NCBI RefSeq assembly: GCF_000316195.1
Contig: NZ_JH994110.1
Coordinates: 1,020,996 to 1,084,995, forward strand
DNA length: 64,000 nt
Reading direction: 5' to 3'
DNA from: Brachyspira hampsonii 30446
GTDB lineage: Bacteria > Spirochaetota > Brachyspiria > Brachyspirales > Brachyspiraceae
The notes beneath the pieces were generated by a model that was not told the origin of the DNA, searched no databases, and saw only the letters and a program-made list of their open reading frames with translations. Position numbers and translations under genes: made by a program. Position 1 is the stretch's first letter. Every line of letters begins with the position of its first letter. Below are positions 1 through 8,081 of this stretch, piece by piece.

Positions 1-38
1 ATTTTTATAAATGTATAAATAATTAATTTTTTATAAAG

Positions 39-72
39 ATAAGGACTGACAATTAATTGCCAGCCCTTATTG
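39..72 (-). terminator. Rho-independent terminator of first PepSY-like gene
   Basis: On the minus strand an AAGGGCTGGCAATT arm pairs with AATTGTCAGTCCTT (one G-U type mismatch), just after the stop codon at 82. The tail that follows is T-rich. It is a plausible intrinsic terminator for the minus-strand gene. Confidence 0.65.
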
Positions 73-81
73 TTTAGATTA

Positions 82-519
82 TTAGTCTAATTTATCTCCT
101 ACAATTTTGCCATTGTTATCAACATAAACTTCTCTGTTGTTTCCTAATTTTAATTTAAAGCTTAAATATTCTTTGCTTATTTCTAATACAGGAACTTGAG
201 GATATTTAGCTTCTATTGCTTTAATTATATTAGCAGGTACAAATTTTGTAGTTATAGGCTGATTATTTCCAGCTACATCAGTCCAATCTCCATTTTTATC
301 AAAATCAATTTCTACACCGCTTGCTAATTCTACTTTATATGATTGTCTGTCCTGTTCAGCATAAACTATTTGATCATTTGCAAAATTAGCTTTCACAAAA
401 TCCTGTGCTTTTTTAGGAAGCTGATTTGCCTGTATGGCTATGTCAGCAGAAAAAGCACTAACAGCAAACAGCATCATTACAGATGAGACTAAGATGATTT
501 GTTTTAAATGTTTTATCAT
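82..519 (-). CDS. secreted PepSY-like domain protein (paralog 1)
   Basis: This is a 145-residue protein with an N-terminal signal peptide (MIKHLKQ, then a hydrophobic stretch ending near AFSA). The mature part resembles the PepSY-like/DUF2874 fold, with two related beta-rich halves: F-x-N-D-x-x-I followed by Y-K-V-E-L, later Y-L-S-F-K-L-K-L, each ending in a D/N-N-G-K-I/D-W turn. The start was placed at 519 because AGGAGTTATCTT lies directly upstream. An in-frame ATG at 564 would put 15 charged residues before the signal peptide. The protein is probably periplasmic or outer-surface. Its biochemical role is unknown. It is a close paralog of the gene at 720-1157 and a more distant one of 28685-29116. 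Confidence 0.85.
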   Translation of the reverse strand: MIKHLKQIILVSSVMMLFAVSAFSADIAIQANQLPKKAQDFVKANFANDQIVYAEQDRQSYKVELASGVEIDFDKNGDWTDVAGNNQPITTKFVPANIIKAIEAKYPQVPVLEISKEYLSFKLKLGNNREVYVDNNGKIVGDKLD

Positions 520-664
520 AAGATAACTCCTTTTGTTTTTTGTTATACTTATATGATAATACATAAACCTCTAAATGTCAAGTTATTTTACAATATTTTT
601 TAAAAATTTTTACTTAAATTATAAAAAAGTAAATAAAAAGTAAAAAAATGTAAATATATTTTAA

Positions 665-700
665 ATAAAAAAATACGGCATTAATAAAATATGCCGGCTC
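665..700 (-). terminator. terminator of second PepSY-like gene
   Basis: Read on the minus strand, GCCGGCAT and ATGCCG pair around a short AT loop and are followed by TATTTTTTTA. It lies just after the stop codon at 720 and separates the two PepSY-like genes into distinct transcripts. Confidence 0.75.
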
Positions 701-719
701 TTTTATTAATTTTTAATTA

Positions 720-1157
720 TTAATCTAATTTATCTCCTGTTATCTGTCCATTATTAGATACATAAACTTCTCTATTATTTGATAGTTTTAATTTATAACT
801 ATTATATTCTTTACTTATATCTAGAACTTCAATCTGATGGTATTTTGTTTTTACGGCATTTAATATTGCAGCAGGTATAAATTGAGTAGGTATAGGTCTA
901 TTATTTCCAGATACATCAGTCCAATTTCCAGATTTGTCAAAGTCAATTTCTGTTCCGCTTTCTAATTCAACTTTATATGATTGTCTGTCCTGTTCAGCAT
1001 AAACTATTTGATCATTTGGGAAATTAGTTTTTACAAAGGTTTGAGCATTTTGAGGTAATTGATTAGCTTGTATAAGCATATCCTCTGCTGTTAAAATTAG
1101 GTTTGAAAGCATCATTAAAGATACTATAGAGATGAAAAGTTTTAATTTTTTCTTCAT
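720..1157 (-). CDS. secreted PepSY-like domain protein (paralog 2)
   Basis: A 145-residue protein of the same length and architecture as the gene at 82-519. It has a signal peptide (MKKKLKLFISIVSLMMLSN) followed by a two-lobed PepSY-like region. An AGGAG-type ribosome site lies just before the ATG at 1157. The segment NDQIVYAEQDRQSYKVEL is identical in both proteins and nearly identical in DNA, while the flanks have diverged. That suggests a tandem duplication with strong constraint or recent gene conversion in the middle. Such proteins are seen in host-associated anaerobes. The family name for some (putative beta-lactamase-inhibitor-like) is structural, and no function should be read from it. 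Confidence 0.85.
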   Translation of the reverse strand: MKKKLKLFISIVSLMMLSNLILTAEDMLIQANQLPQNAQTFVKTNFPNDQIVYAEQDRQSYKVELESGTEIDFDKSGNWTDVSGNNRPIPTQFIPAAILNAVKTKYHQIEVLDISKEYNSYKLKLSNNREVYVSNNGQITGDKLD

Positions 1158-1226
1158 ACGCTTCTCCTATTTAGCAGTAATTAAAACTTGTACATTTTTT
1201 TTATGTAAAATATTGTTTATAAATAA

Positions 1227-1524
1227 TAGACTTGTTTCAAAACTACTTGACAAGATTATATATGAAAATTTCGTAATTTTATAATTTATAAAATAATGTT
1301 TGACATGTTTTATAAATTATTATTTTAGTATATAAATATGCAGTCTTTTTGCTTCTCGCCGAAGGCGTACTTCGTATGTGCCACACCGAAGGCGGACAGG
1401 CGTCACAAAAGAAGTGGGGGTTGGCACGACTGTGTGCTTCGCAGCAAAGCCCCAACTATAATCAAAAAAAATATTAAATTAAAAAACTATAAATATTAAA
1501 AATTTGAGTTTTGAAACAAGTTTA
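1227..1524. mobile_element. palindromic MITE-like element, copy 1
   Basis: The left end reads TAGACTTGTTTCAAAACTA and the right end is its imperfect inverse, GTTTTGAAACAAGTTTA. The same ends and a core containing the complement of AAGACTGCATATTTATATA occur at 25186-25414, 40296-40467 and 57832-58037. This copy lies in inverse orientation to copies 2 and 4. It carries extra GC-rich sequence (about 1353-1400 and 1420-1440) that the other copies lack. No transposase is encoded. The 540-base gap at 1158-1697 holds this element and otherwise only AT-rich sequence. Confidence 0.7.
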
Positions 1525-1697
1525 ATATCATTTTTTTACAATTTTTTTAAATATTATATTTCAGTAATATTCTATGACTTTTCATATAAATTTTGTACAT
1601 AAAAAAACTCTTTATTAAAAATAATTTACAAAAAAATATTGACTTTTTATAAAAAAATCTTAAATTATTCTAATATGAACTAAAAATAGGAGGGAGT

Positions 1698-1934
1698 ATG
1701 GCTCATAACATTATAGATGGATATAGAAAAATAGAAGGTAATTATCCAACTTATAGAGAATATCTAATACATTTCTATTGTAAAGATTGTTCTAATTTTT
1801 GGGCAGTAGATGATAAAGAAATTAATATATCAGAAGATGATGATATTTCTCAAATTGATGATATCATTGAAGATTCAGTGTCTCATTGTCCAATATGCGG
1901 ATCCACAAATATAACAAGAAGTAATAATAATTAA
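1698..1934 (+). CDS. small zinc-ribbon protein
   Basis: A 78-residue protein with an excellent AGGAGGGAG ribosome site upstream of ATG. Two cysteine pairs, C-K-D-C (near residues 28-31) and C-P-I-C (near 64-67), bracket an acidic loop rich in Asp, Glu and Ile. That is the layout of a rubredoxin-like zinc ribbon. There is no signal peptide or membrane segment, so it is cytoplasmic. It may bind a protein or nucleic acid, but nothing identifies the partner. A second small zinc-ribbon gene with a similar CxxC...CPxCGS pattern occurs at 36392-36568. The gene stands alone and ends at a shared hairpin with the convergent ankyrin gene. Confidence 0.75.
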   Translation: MAHNIIDGYRKIEGNYPTYREYLIHFYCKDCSNFWAVDDKEINISEDDDISQIDDIIEDSVSHCPICGSTNITRSNNN

Positions 1935-1957
1935 CAAATAAAAAGAAAGAAGTAATT

Positions 1958-1993
1958 AAAAAGGGAAAATGTATTTTATATATTTTCCCTTTT
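1958..1993. terminator. bidirectional terminator between convergent genes
   Basis: AAAAGGGAAAAT pairs with ATTTTCCCTTTT around a short loop, with A-rich sequence on one side and T-rich on the other. It serves both the zinc-ribbon gene (plus) and the ankyrin gene (minus). The ankyrin stop codon at 1976-1978 sits inside the loop. Confidence 0.7.
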
Positions 1994-2461
1994 ATTTTCT
2001 ATAAAATCAACAATTTCTTTGCATCCCATATCTTTAGCTATATTGAGTGCATCTTTGTTGTCTTCATTTTTTACTCTTAAATCAGCCCCGTTTTCTATAA
2101 GCATCTGAGTAGCTTTTATATTATTGTTTTTTATAGCTATTATTAAAGCAGTATCACCTCTTACATCCATATCATTAATATTAGCACCATTTTTTATAAG
2201 GTATTCTATAGTGTCTAAAGCCCCGTCTTCTGCAGCATACATCAAAGGAGTTTTATTGCTGAAATCTTTTGAATTGATATTAACCCCAGAGGCTATTAAT
2301 CTCTTAATTTTTGAAAGATCTCCATACAAACAAGCTATATGTATATTTTCTGAACTTTCTATTTTAATATTTTTAGTTATTTTTTTCATAATAGGCCATA
2401 ATATTACTACAGCAACTATTACAACTATAATGATAGTATTGAAATTCATTGTATTTTCCAA
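1976..2461 (-). CDS. membrane-anchored ankyrin repeat protein
   Basis: A 161-residue protein. Residues 8-24 form a hydrophobic helix (IIIVVIVAVVILWPIM), followed by a basic patch, so the protein is probably N-terminally anchored with the repeats in the cytoplasm. Residues 40-157 hold about three and a half ankyrin repeats with typical signatures: S-N-K-T-P-L-M-Y-A-A, G-D-T-A-L-I-I-A and L-I-x-N-G-A-D/N. Ankyrin repeats bind proteins, and the partner here is unknown. The gene lies 68 bases downstream of dhaM on the same strand, but its own function is not obviously tied to that operon. Confidence 0.85.
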   Translation of the reverse strand: MENTMNFNTIIIVVIVAVVILWPIMKKITKNIKIESSENIHIACLYGDLSKIKRLIASGVNINSKDFSNKTPLMYAAEDGALDTIEYLIKNGANINDMDVRGDTALIIAIKNNNIKATQMLIENGADLRVKNEDNKDALNIAKDMGCKEIVDFIENKRENI

Positions 2462-2529
2462 ATTTTATATAAATTCATATACGGGTAATATGTTTATAAA
2501 ACAATATAAAATTATTATAGTAAAAGCTA

Positions 2530-3978
2530 TTATTTTTTTAAATAAATAAATTTTCCCTCTTTATTTTTAGTATCTATTACTATCTCTTTTCCCTTTAACT
2601 CCATAGCAGAGTCATATATAACATAAGGTATATTCAATGATTTTAAAAGTATAGCCGCATGAGACACCGCACTTCCATTTATAGAAATCACACCTTTTAT
2701 ATTTTGTCCTAATTCAGTTATAATAGAAGCATATACATTATCTACTATTAATATAGTATCATCTTCGCTAGGCATATTAATTTTTATATCTAATAAATAT
2801 TTTAAAACTTGATATAGTATATCTTCTATATCATATTTTCTTTCTTTTATGTATCCGTCATCTAAAGAATCAAAACTTTTAAATATATTTCTCATTACTT
2901 TATTGTATGAATAAGCAGCAGAATATTTTTTATTATCTATTAAATCGTATACTTCTTTTAAAGCATAATCATCAAAAAGCATAGATATATAAGTTTCAAA
3001 GATTAGATATTCATTATTTTGAAGATTTTTTTCTTCTATGATTGTTTTTTGCTCTATAAGATCCTTTTTTACATTTTCAATTGCTGTATTGAATTTATCT
3101 TTTTCAGCTTTGGTATCTTTTATATATTCTTTTTTTACATCTATACCAAAATACATATAAATTGCTTTTCCAACTACATATCCGTCAGATACTACAATAA
3201 TATTATTATTTATAGAGTTTTGATGAAGGCTTTTCTTTTTGGTTTCAATTTTACCATTTACCAAATGTTCAAATCTCTCCAAAACCTGATCAGCATCTGG
3301 TCCTTTAGCATATATTTCCATCACATCACCATATTCTATATTTAATAAAGTTACTTTAGTGATACTATCAGCAGATACAGGCGGCTTATGTTTAGTCTTA
3401 TTGGAAATATATACTTCGCTTTTAGAATTAGCTATCAAATTAATAAACATAAACACAGGTCTCGCATGAAAACCATTTTCTAATAATATCTTATATTCTC
3501 CTTTCACATAATCTTTAAATTCTATATTATCTAATACTTCATTATTATTCTCATTGTAATCAACTTTATCTTTAACATAAGATATTTTAGGTGTAAGGCT
3601 TTCAAGAGATTCATTAATAACTTCATCTATACTCTTACCTAATGAAGACTGTATAGCTGCATTTATTCCTCCTTCTATAAAAGGAGCTGAAGTCATTCTG
3701 ACATTCGCTGATTTTTTTTCATCAAGCATAGATATTGCAAGTTCAGAACTTATCAAAGCACTTCCCAAATCACAAAATATGATAACTCCGTCATCTGAAT
3801 ATACACTCTCTATTGCATTAAAGACATCAACAGCATCTGTACCAATTTCTTGGTGATTTTCTCCTGTTCCTCCCGAAAATGATATATCAACATTATTAAT
3901 ATTAGTAACTTCCTTTATGTATTCTGCCGCAATTTTAGCAAGTTTATAACTATGTGAAACAAATATTAAACTAACCAC
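2530..3978 (-). CDS. dhaM: PTS-dependent dihydroxyacetone kinase phosphotransferase subunit DhaM
   Basis: A 482-residue phosphocarrier that passes PTS phosphate to the ADP bound by DhaL. It has three domains. First comes an EIIA-type DhaM domain (about 1-125, predicted phospho-His9 in V-S-H-S-Y). Next is an HPr domain (about 158-245, phospho-His171 in N-G-F-H-A-R-P). Last is the N-terminal half of Enzyme I (about 258-482, phospho-His440 in G-S-A-V-S-H-A-A-I). The PEP-binding C-terminal domain of Enzyme I is missing. This matches the three-domain E. coli DhaM (about 472 residues) rather than the short single-domain form. It is the third gene of the dhaK-dhaL-dhaM set, 24 bases after dhaL. Confidence 0.93.
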   Translation of the reverse strand: MVSLIFVSHSYKLAKIAAEYIKEVTNINNVDISFSGGTGENHQEIGTDAVDVFNAIESVYSDDGVIIFCDLGSALISSELAISMLDEKKSANVRMTSAPFIEGGINAAIQSSLGKSIDEVINESLESLTPKISYVKDKVDYNENNNEVLDNIEFKDYVKGEYKILLENGFHARPVFMFINLIANSKSEVYISNKTKHKPPVSADSITKVTLLNIEYGDVMEIYAKGPDADQVLERFEHLVNGKIETKKKSLHQNSINNNIIVVSDGYVVGKAIYMYFGIDVKKEYIKDTKAEKDKFNTAIENVKKDLIEQKTIIEEKNLQNNEYLIFETYISMLFDDYALKEVYDLIDNKKYSAAYSYNKVMRNIFKSFDSLDDGYIKERKYDIEDILYQVLKYLLDIKINMPSEDDTILIVDNVYASIITELGQNIKGVISINGSAVSHAAILLKSLNIPYVIYDSAMELKGKEIVIDTKNKEGKFIYLKK

Positions 3979-4002
3979 ATTAATTCCTTTTAATATAATT
4001 TT

Positions 4003-4617
4003 TTATAAAATATTTATTAATTCTTTTATCATCATAAATGAAGAAGTGGCTCCCGGATCCTGATGACCTGCACTTCTTTCTCCTAAATAGCTAGCTCTTC
4101 CTTTAGTAGCAATCATATCTATAGTAGATTTCATTCCATTTTCAGCTGATATTAATACTTTGCTTTTAAAATCCTCTATATTTTCATTATTTTCTTTCAT
4201 AGCATTAAAGGCTGGAAATAGAGTATCAAGCATAGTTTTTTCACCTTCTTTAGATTTTCCTAATGCTGATATGGCATTTATTCCTTTATTAAATATTTCT
4301 GTTATATCTTTCAATGTTAATTCCTCTTTATTAGCAGAAACTATACTAGCATTAAGAAAGAAAGTACCGTATAAAGGTCCTGAAGCTCCGCCTACATTTT
4401 TTATAAGAAGTGTTGCTGTTTGTTTGAATATAGCAGATATTTGAGAATTCTCATCTTTATTTAAAGCGTCTCTAACAAAACCAAAACCCCTGCTCATATT
4501 TATTCCATGATCAGCATCTCCTATATCAGCATCCAATTTTGTAAGATAATCTTTATTTTCATCATATATAAGAGAGAGATTAATAAGCCATTCTTTTATT
4601 TTTGTATTATTACACAT
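4003..4617 (-). CDS. dhaL: dihydroxyacetone kinase ADP-binding subunit DhaL
   Basis: A 204-residue subunit that holds a tightly bound nucleotide, receives phosphate from DhaM and passes it to dihydroxyacetone on DhaK. The magnesium/nucleotide signature L-D-A-D-I-G-D-A-D-H-G is at about residues 28-38. Further conserved elements are G-G-A-S-G-P-L-Y-G-T and the C-terminal G-R-A-S-Y-L-G-E-R-S-x-G-H-x-D-P-G block. The start at 4617 was chosen because AAAGGATATA precedes it. Upstream in-frame codons to 4689 encode an unrelated hydrophobic stretch. A 214-base AT-rich gap with no evident gene separates it from dhaK. Confidence 0.93.
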   Translation of the reverse strand: MCNNTKIKEWLINLSLIYDENKDYLTKLDADIGDADHGINMSRGFGFVRDALNKDENSQISAIFKQTATLLIKNVGGASGPLYGTFFLNASIVSANKEELTLKDITEIFNKGINAISALGKSKEGEKTMLDTLFPAFNAMKENNENIEDFKSKVLISAENGMKSTIDMIATKGRASYLGERSAGHQDPGATSSFMMIKELINIL

Positions 4618-4831
4618 AAATATATCCTTTATAAAATAAAAATTGTTTGCTAAAATGTTATGCCAAATAAACTTTATAGAAGCACACAATTTTTATATTT
4701 ATCTTTTTTGTATTTCAAAACTATATTTATTTCTGCTAATATTATTAATAATAAAACTATTAATTTTTTAATTCGGCAAACAATCATTCTATAATAATTA
4801 ACTGCCTGTATTTTTAGCAATAATAAATTAA

Positions 4832-5827
4832 TTATATACCCCATCTTAAAGCAGCTGTATGTACAGGATAATCCCAAAGTTTTAATATATCATCATTAGT
4901 TTTCATTAAACTAATAGAAGCACCTGCCATGTCTATAGAAGTAACATAATTACCTATTAAGTTTCTTACTATTTTTATTCCTTTTTTTTCAGCTATTTTA
5001 ACAGCATCATTATACAATATGTAAAGTTCCATTAGAGGAGTAGCCCCCATACCATTAACCATACATATAACCTCATCTCCATTTTTATATGGTATATCAG
5101 AACATATAGCTTCCATCATTATTTCTGCTATTTCAGAAGATGTTTTCAGTTTTGTTCTTTCTCTTCCAGGTTCTCCATGAATTCCTATACCCATTTCTAT
5201 TTCATTATCAGATATATCAAATGTAGGTTTTCCAACTGCCGGAACTGTACATGAAGTTAAAGCCATTCCCATAGATCTGCCATTTTCTTTACAATAATTT
5301 GCATATTCCAAAACTTTATTTATATCATCGCCTCTCTCAGCAGAAGCTCCGCATATCTTTTCAAAAAATACAGTAGCTCCGACTCCTCTTCTTCCTGTGG
5401 TATATAAACTGTCTTTCACAGACACATCATCATCTATGATAATACTTCTAGCATCAATACCCTCAGCTTTGCATAATTCTTCAGCCATTTGAAAATTCAT
5501 AACATCTCCGGTATAATTTTTTACTAGAAATATAATTCCTTTATCATTGTTTATTGATTTAGCAGCTTCTTCCATTTGATCCGGAGTAGGCGAAGTAAAT
5601 ATCTCACCCGGACAAGCCGCATCAAGCATACCATATCCTACAAATCCGGCATGTAAAGGTTCATGCCCTGAACCTCCGCCTGAAATTAATGATACTTTAT
5701 TATTTTTATTGGCTCTTATTACATATATAGGATCATAATTAACTTTTAAAATATTAGAATATGCTTTTTCCATGCCTTGAAGTTCTTCTAATATTATATT
5801 ATTTACATCATTAATTATTTTTTTCAT
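4832..5827 (-). CDS. dhaK: dihydroxyacetone kinase substrate-binding subunit DhaK
   Basis: A 331-residue subunit that binds dihydroxyacetone covalently through a histidine. The family signature G-G-G-S-G-H-E-P is at 50-57, and the substrate-binding histidine lies in G-I-G-I-H-G-E-P-G (His217, equivalent to E. coli His218). Length matches the family (about 330-356). AGGAGCGG lies just upstream of the ATG. It is the first gene of dhaK-dhaL-dhaM, which converts dihydroxyacetone to dihydroxyacetone phosphate at the expense of PTS phosphate. No DhaR/DhaS regulator is encoded nearby. Confidence 0.95.
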   Translation of the reverse strand: MKKIINDVNNIILEELQGMEKAYSNILKVNYDPIYVIRANKNNKVSLISGGGSGHEPLHAGFVGYGMLDAACPGEIFTSPTPDQMEEAAKSINNDKGIIFLVKNYTGDVMNFQMAEELCKAEGIDARSIIIDDDVSVKDSLYTTGRRGVGATVFFEKICGASAERGDDINKVLEYANYCKENGRSMGMALTSCTVPAVGKPTFDISDNEIEMGIGIHGEPGRERTKLKTSSEIAEIMMEAICSDIPYKNGDEVICMVNGMGATPLMELYILYNDAVKIAEKKGIKIVRNLIGNYVTSIDMAGASISLMKTNDDILKLWDYPVHTAALRWGI

Positions 5828-5884
5828 AATTTCCGCTCCTATATTTTTTTATTTTGTATATATTATGTTACTTAATATATTTAT

Positions 5885-5912
5885 ATTATAAAACACATAC
5901 ATCTTTTTGCAA
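5885..5912 (-). promoter_or_regulatory. sigma70-type promoter of the dha operon
   Basis: Read on the minus strand: TTGCAA, a 16-base spacer, then a perfect TATAAT. It lies about 60 bases upstream of the dhaK start. No inverted-repeat operator was recognised beside it. Confidence 0.6.
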
Positions 5913-6095
5913 TAGATATATATGGAATTTATTAATAATTAATTTAAAAATTAGCAATTAATAAGAATTTAGTATATATGATAAATAGAGTATTTTTATA
6001 TATGATTATTTTTTTATAAATTTTGTAAATTTGCTTGCAATTATTGAATAATAATAGTATTATTAATAGAAGTTAATATATTAAGGGGTTGTATA

Positions 6096-6833
6096 ATGCT
6101 CAAGAAAATATTTATCGTAACATTAATGTTTGCATTTTCTTTATCATCTGTTTTTGCTCAAGATACTACTACTACTACCACCACAACTACTACTGATACA
6201 GAAACTACAGGCAATAAGCCAAGAGAACAATTAGCTCAAAATTTTGTGGATGCATTGGCTGCTCAAGATGAAAAACTTTTAATATCAGCTATAGAAGGCG
6301 GCAGTCCTCAAGTTAAAGCTATGTGTTTCAAAGCTCTAAGTGAAAAAGGTGCTAGTTCTGAAACTTTATTAGAAGCAATTAACAGATATGTAAGCTATGG
6401 TTTAAATGCACCTTCTAGTCAGAATTCTGATTCTATGGTTCGTTATCAGGCTTTACAGGCTGCTAAAGCTGCTAAGTCAGAAACTTCTGTAGAATATATA
6501 TCACAAATGTTATATTCTGAACAAGAAACTTCTAATATTATAGCTGCTGCTCAGGCATTGGGTGAAATAGGAAGTCCTAAAGGTGTAGCTGCTTTGCTTT
6601 TCCAATTAAGATTAGCTAAAACTCAGGCTATAGTTTATGAAGTTGCTGTTGCTTTAGGTAAAATAGGTGATCAGGCTGCTTTAAGTGATTTGATAGATTT
6701 AGCTCAAAATGATCAATACTTCGTAGTTGTTAGACAAGCTGCTGTTGATGCTATAAAAAATATTAAACCTTCATCAGATAGCGGAAATAACAATACAACA
6801 ACAACTACTACTACTGAAACTGAAGCTCAGTAA
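6096..6833 (+). CDS. secreted HEAT-repeat protein flanked by threonine tracts
   Basis: A 245-residue protein with a signal peptide (cleavage probably after S-V-F-A). Right after cleavage comes a run of ten threonines, and a second T-rich tract (seven Thr) lies near the C terminus. Between them, about residues 45-225 form alpha-helical HEAT/PBS-lyase-like repeats (A-A-A-Q-A-L-G-E-I-G-S-P-x-G-V-A-A-L; V-A-V-A-L-G-K-I-G-D-Q-A-A-L). HEAT repeats are protein-binding scaffolds. The location is periplasm or cell surface. The ribosome site is AAGGGG. The Thr codons are mixed ACT/ACC/ACA, so the tracts are slippage-prone but not pure repeats. Function is unknown. Confidence 0.85.
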   Translation: MLKKIFIVTLMFAFSLSSVFAQDTTTTTTTTTTDTETTGNKPREQLAQNFVDALAAQDEKLLISAIEGGSPQVKAMCFKALSEKGASSETLLEAINRYVSYGLNAPSSQNSDSMVRYQALQAAKAAKSETSVEYISQMLYSEQETSNIIAAAQALGEIGSPKGVAALLFQLRLAKTQAIVYEVAVALGKIGDQAALSDLIDLAQNDQYFVVVRQAAVDAIKNIKPSSDSGNNNTTTTTTTETEAQ

Positions 6834-6870
6834 TATTAGTTAATAAAAAACATTAATTTAATTTTGAATA

Positions 6871-6904
6871 AAAAAAGTCTGTCTAAGTAGGCAGACTTTT
6901 TTAT
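6871..6904 (+). terminator. Rho-independent terminator of HEAT-repeat gene
   Basis: AAAAAGTCTG and CAGACTTTTT form a strong stem around a loop of about ten bases and are followed by a T run. It lies about 40 bases after the stop codon. Confidence 0.85.
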
Positions 6905-6988
6905 TTATATAATTTTTAAGTATTGATGATAATTTTTTATTACTGAAAAAATATTATTTTGCGATAATATATAATTAAAATATATATA

Positions 6989-7016
6989 TTGATAAATTAT
7001 AATTTTACTGTAGAAT
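6989..7016 (+). promoter_or_regulatory. putative promoter of ABC exporter operon
   Basis: TTGATA and TAGAAT are separated by 16 bases, about 40 bases upstream of the ATP-binding gene at 7058. It is a fair match to a housekeeping promoter, and the AT richness lowers certainty. Confidence 0.4.
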
Positions 7017-7057
7017 ATAACATTCTTTTGTTGTAATTAATATTTAAAGGATTTTTA

Positions 7058-8056
7058 ATGATCAAAGTTGATAATATAGTTAAGTATTATGGAGAACATA
7101 TAGCATTAAAAGGGGTATCCTACACTATAAACAAGGGCGAAATAGTAGGTTTTTTAGGTCCGAATGGAGCTGGTAAAAGTACCATGATGCGTATAATTAC
7201 AGGTTATCTTCCGGCTACAAGCGGATATGTTTATTTAGATGATTATGAGGTTTACGACAATCCCATAGAAATTAAAAAGAGAATAGGGTATATGCCTGAA
7301 AATGTTTCGCTATATACTGAAATGACAGTTATAGATTATCTTAGATTTTGTGCAAAACTTAAAGGCATACCAAGAAAACATATAAAAACTGCTTTGGAAA
7401 ATACTATAGAAATAACAGGACTCACAAAATATAGAAATAGAATAATAGGGCATTTATCAAAAGGTTATAAGCAGCGTACGGGAATAGCACAGGCAATAAT
7501 ACATGATCCTGAAGTTCTGATATTAGATGAACCTACAAGTGGTTTAGATCCTAATCAATTAATAGAGGTAAGATCTTTAATAAAAAGTTTAGGCGGAACA
7601 AGAACTGTTATACTTTCTACTCATATATTAAGCGAAGTAGAAGATACTTGTGAGAGGGCTTTAATCATAGACAGCGGAGAGCTTATTGCTGAAGACACAA
7701 TAGAAGGTTTGAAAATGGCTATGGATAGAGAAATATTGGGAGGTAATATAGAACTTAAAGTAGCTGACAGATATAATGATGCTCTTTTATGTGTTAGGGA
7801 AGTTAATGGAGTTGTTCAGGCAGAAGCTAACTCTTATGGGGATATTCTTATTGAGTGCGAGAGAGGAAATGATTCTAGAGCACAAATAGTTAAGCATTTA
7901 GTTAATAACAATTTTGATGTTCTGGAGATAAGGGCTAAAGAAAGATCATTAGAAGAAGTATTCATTTACTTTACAGATAAGAAGAAAAATGAAGATTTTG
8001 ATAAATCTAAATATATCAGAGATGCTGTATTGAATGCAGAAAATAATGAAGAATAA
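7058..8056 (+). CDS. ABC transporter ATP-binding protein (GldA-like, ABC-2 type)
   Basis: A 332-residue ATPase that powers the membrane protein encoded next. Walker A is G-P-N-G-A-G-K-S-T (34-42), the signature motif is L-S-K-G-Y-K-Q-R, Walker B is V-L-I-L-D-E-P-T-S-G-L-D, and the switch histidine is in S-T-H-I-L. The C-terminal 110 residues form the extension typical of gliding-type/ABC-2 exporters (E-R-S-L-E-E-V-F). AAAGG lies before the ATG. Spirochaetes have such GldA/GldF-like pairs without gliding motility, so the substrate is unknown. A GldG-like partner, often the third gene, is absent here. Confidence 0.88.
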   Translation: MIKVDNIVKYYGEHIALKGVSYTINKGEIVGFLGPNGAGKSTMMRIITGYLPATSGYVYLDDYEVYDNPIEIKKRIGYMPENVSLYTEMTVIDYLRFCAKLKGIPRKHIKTALENTIEITGLTKYRNRIIGHLSKGYKQRTGIAQAIIHDPEVLILDEPTSGLDPNQLIEVRSLIKSLGGTRTVILSTHILSEVEDTCERALIIDSGELIAEDTIEGLKMAMDREILGGNIELKVADRYNDALLCVREVNGVVQAEANSYGDILIECERGNDSRAQIVKHLVNNNFDVLEIRAKERSLEEVFIYFTDKKKNEDFDKSKYIRDAVLNAENNEE

Positions 8057-8081
8057 ATAATTAATTAAGAGGTTAAGATAA

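Noticed and set aside
1340..1450. insertion sequence with transposase
   Set aside because: The GC-rich block has no open frame of useful length; it is only an insertion inside the palindromic element.
2124..2549. 141-codon plus-strand frame
   Set aside because: It is the complement of the ankyrin gene at 1976-2461, which has real repeats and supports the minus strand.
4674..4877. 67-codon frame between dhaL and dhaK
   Set aside because: It overlaps the dhaK end, is AT-biased and hydrophobic, and has no ribosome site; it is noise in the gap.
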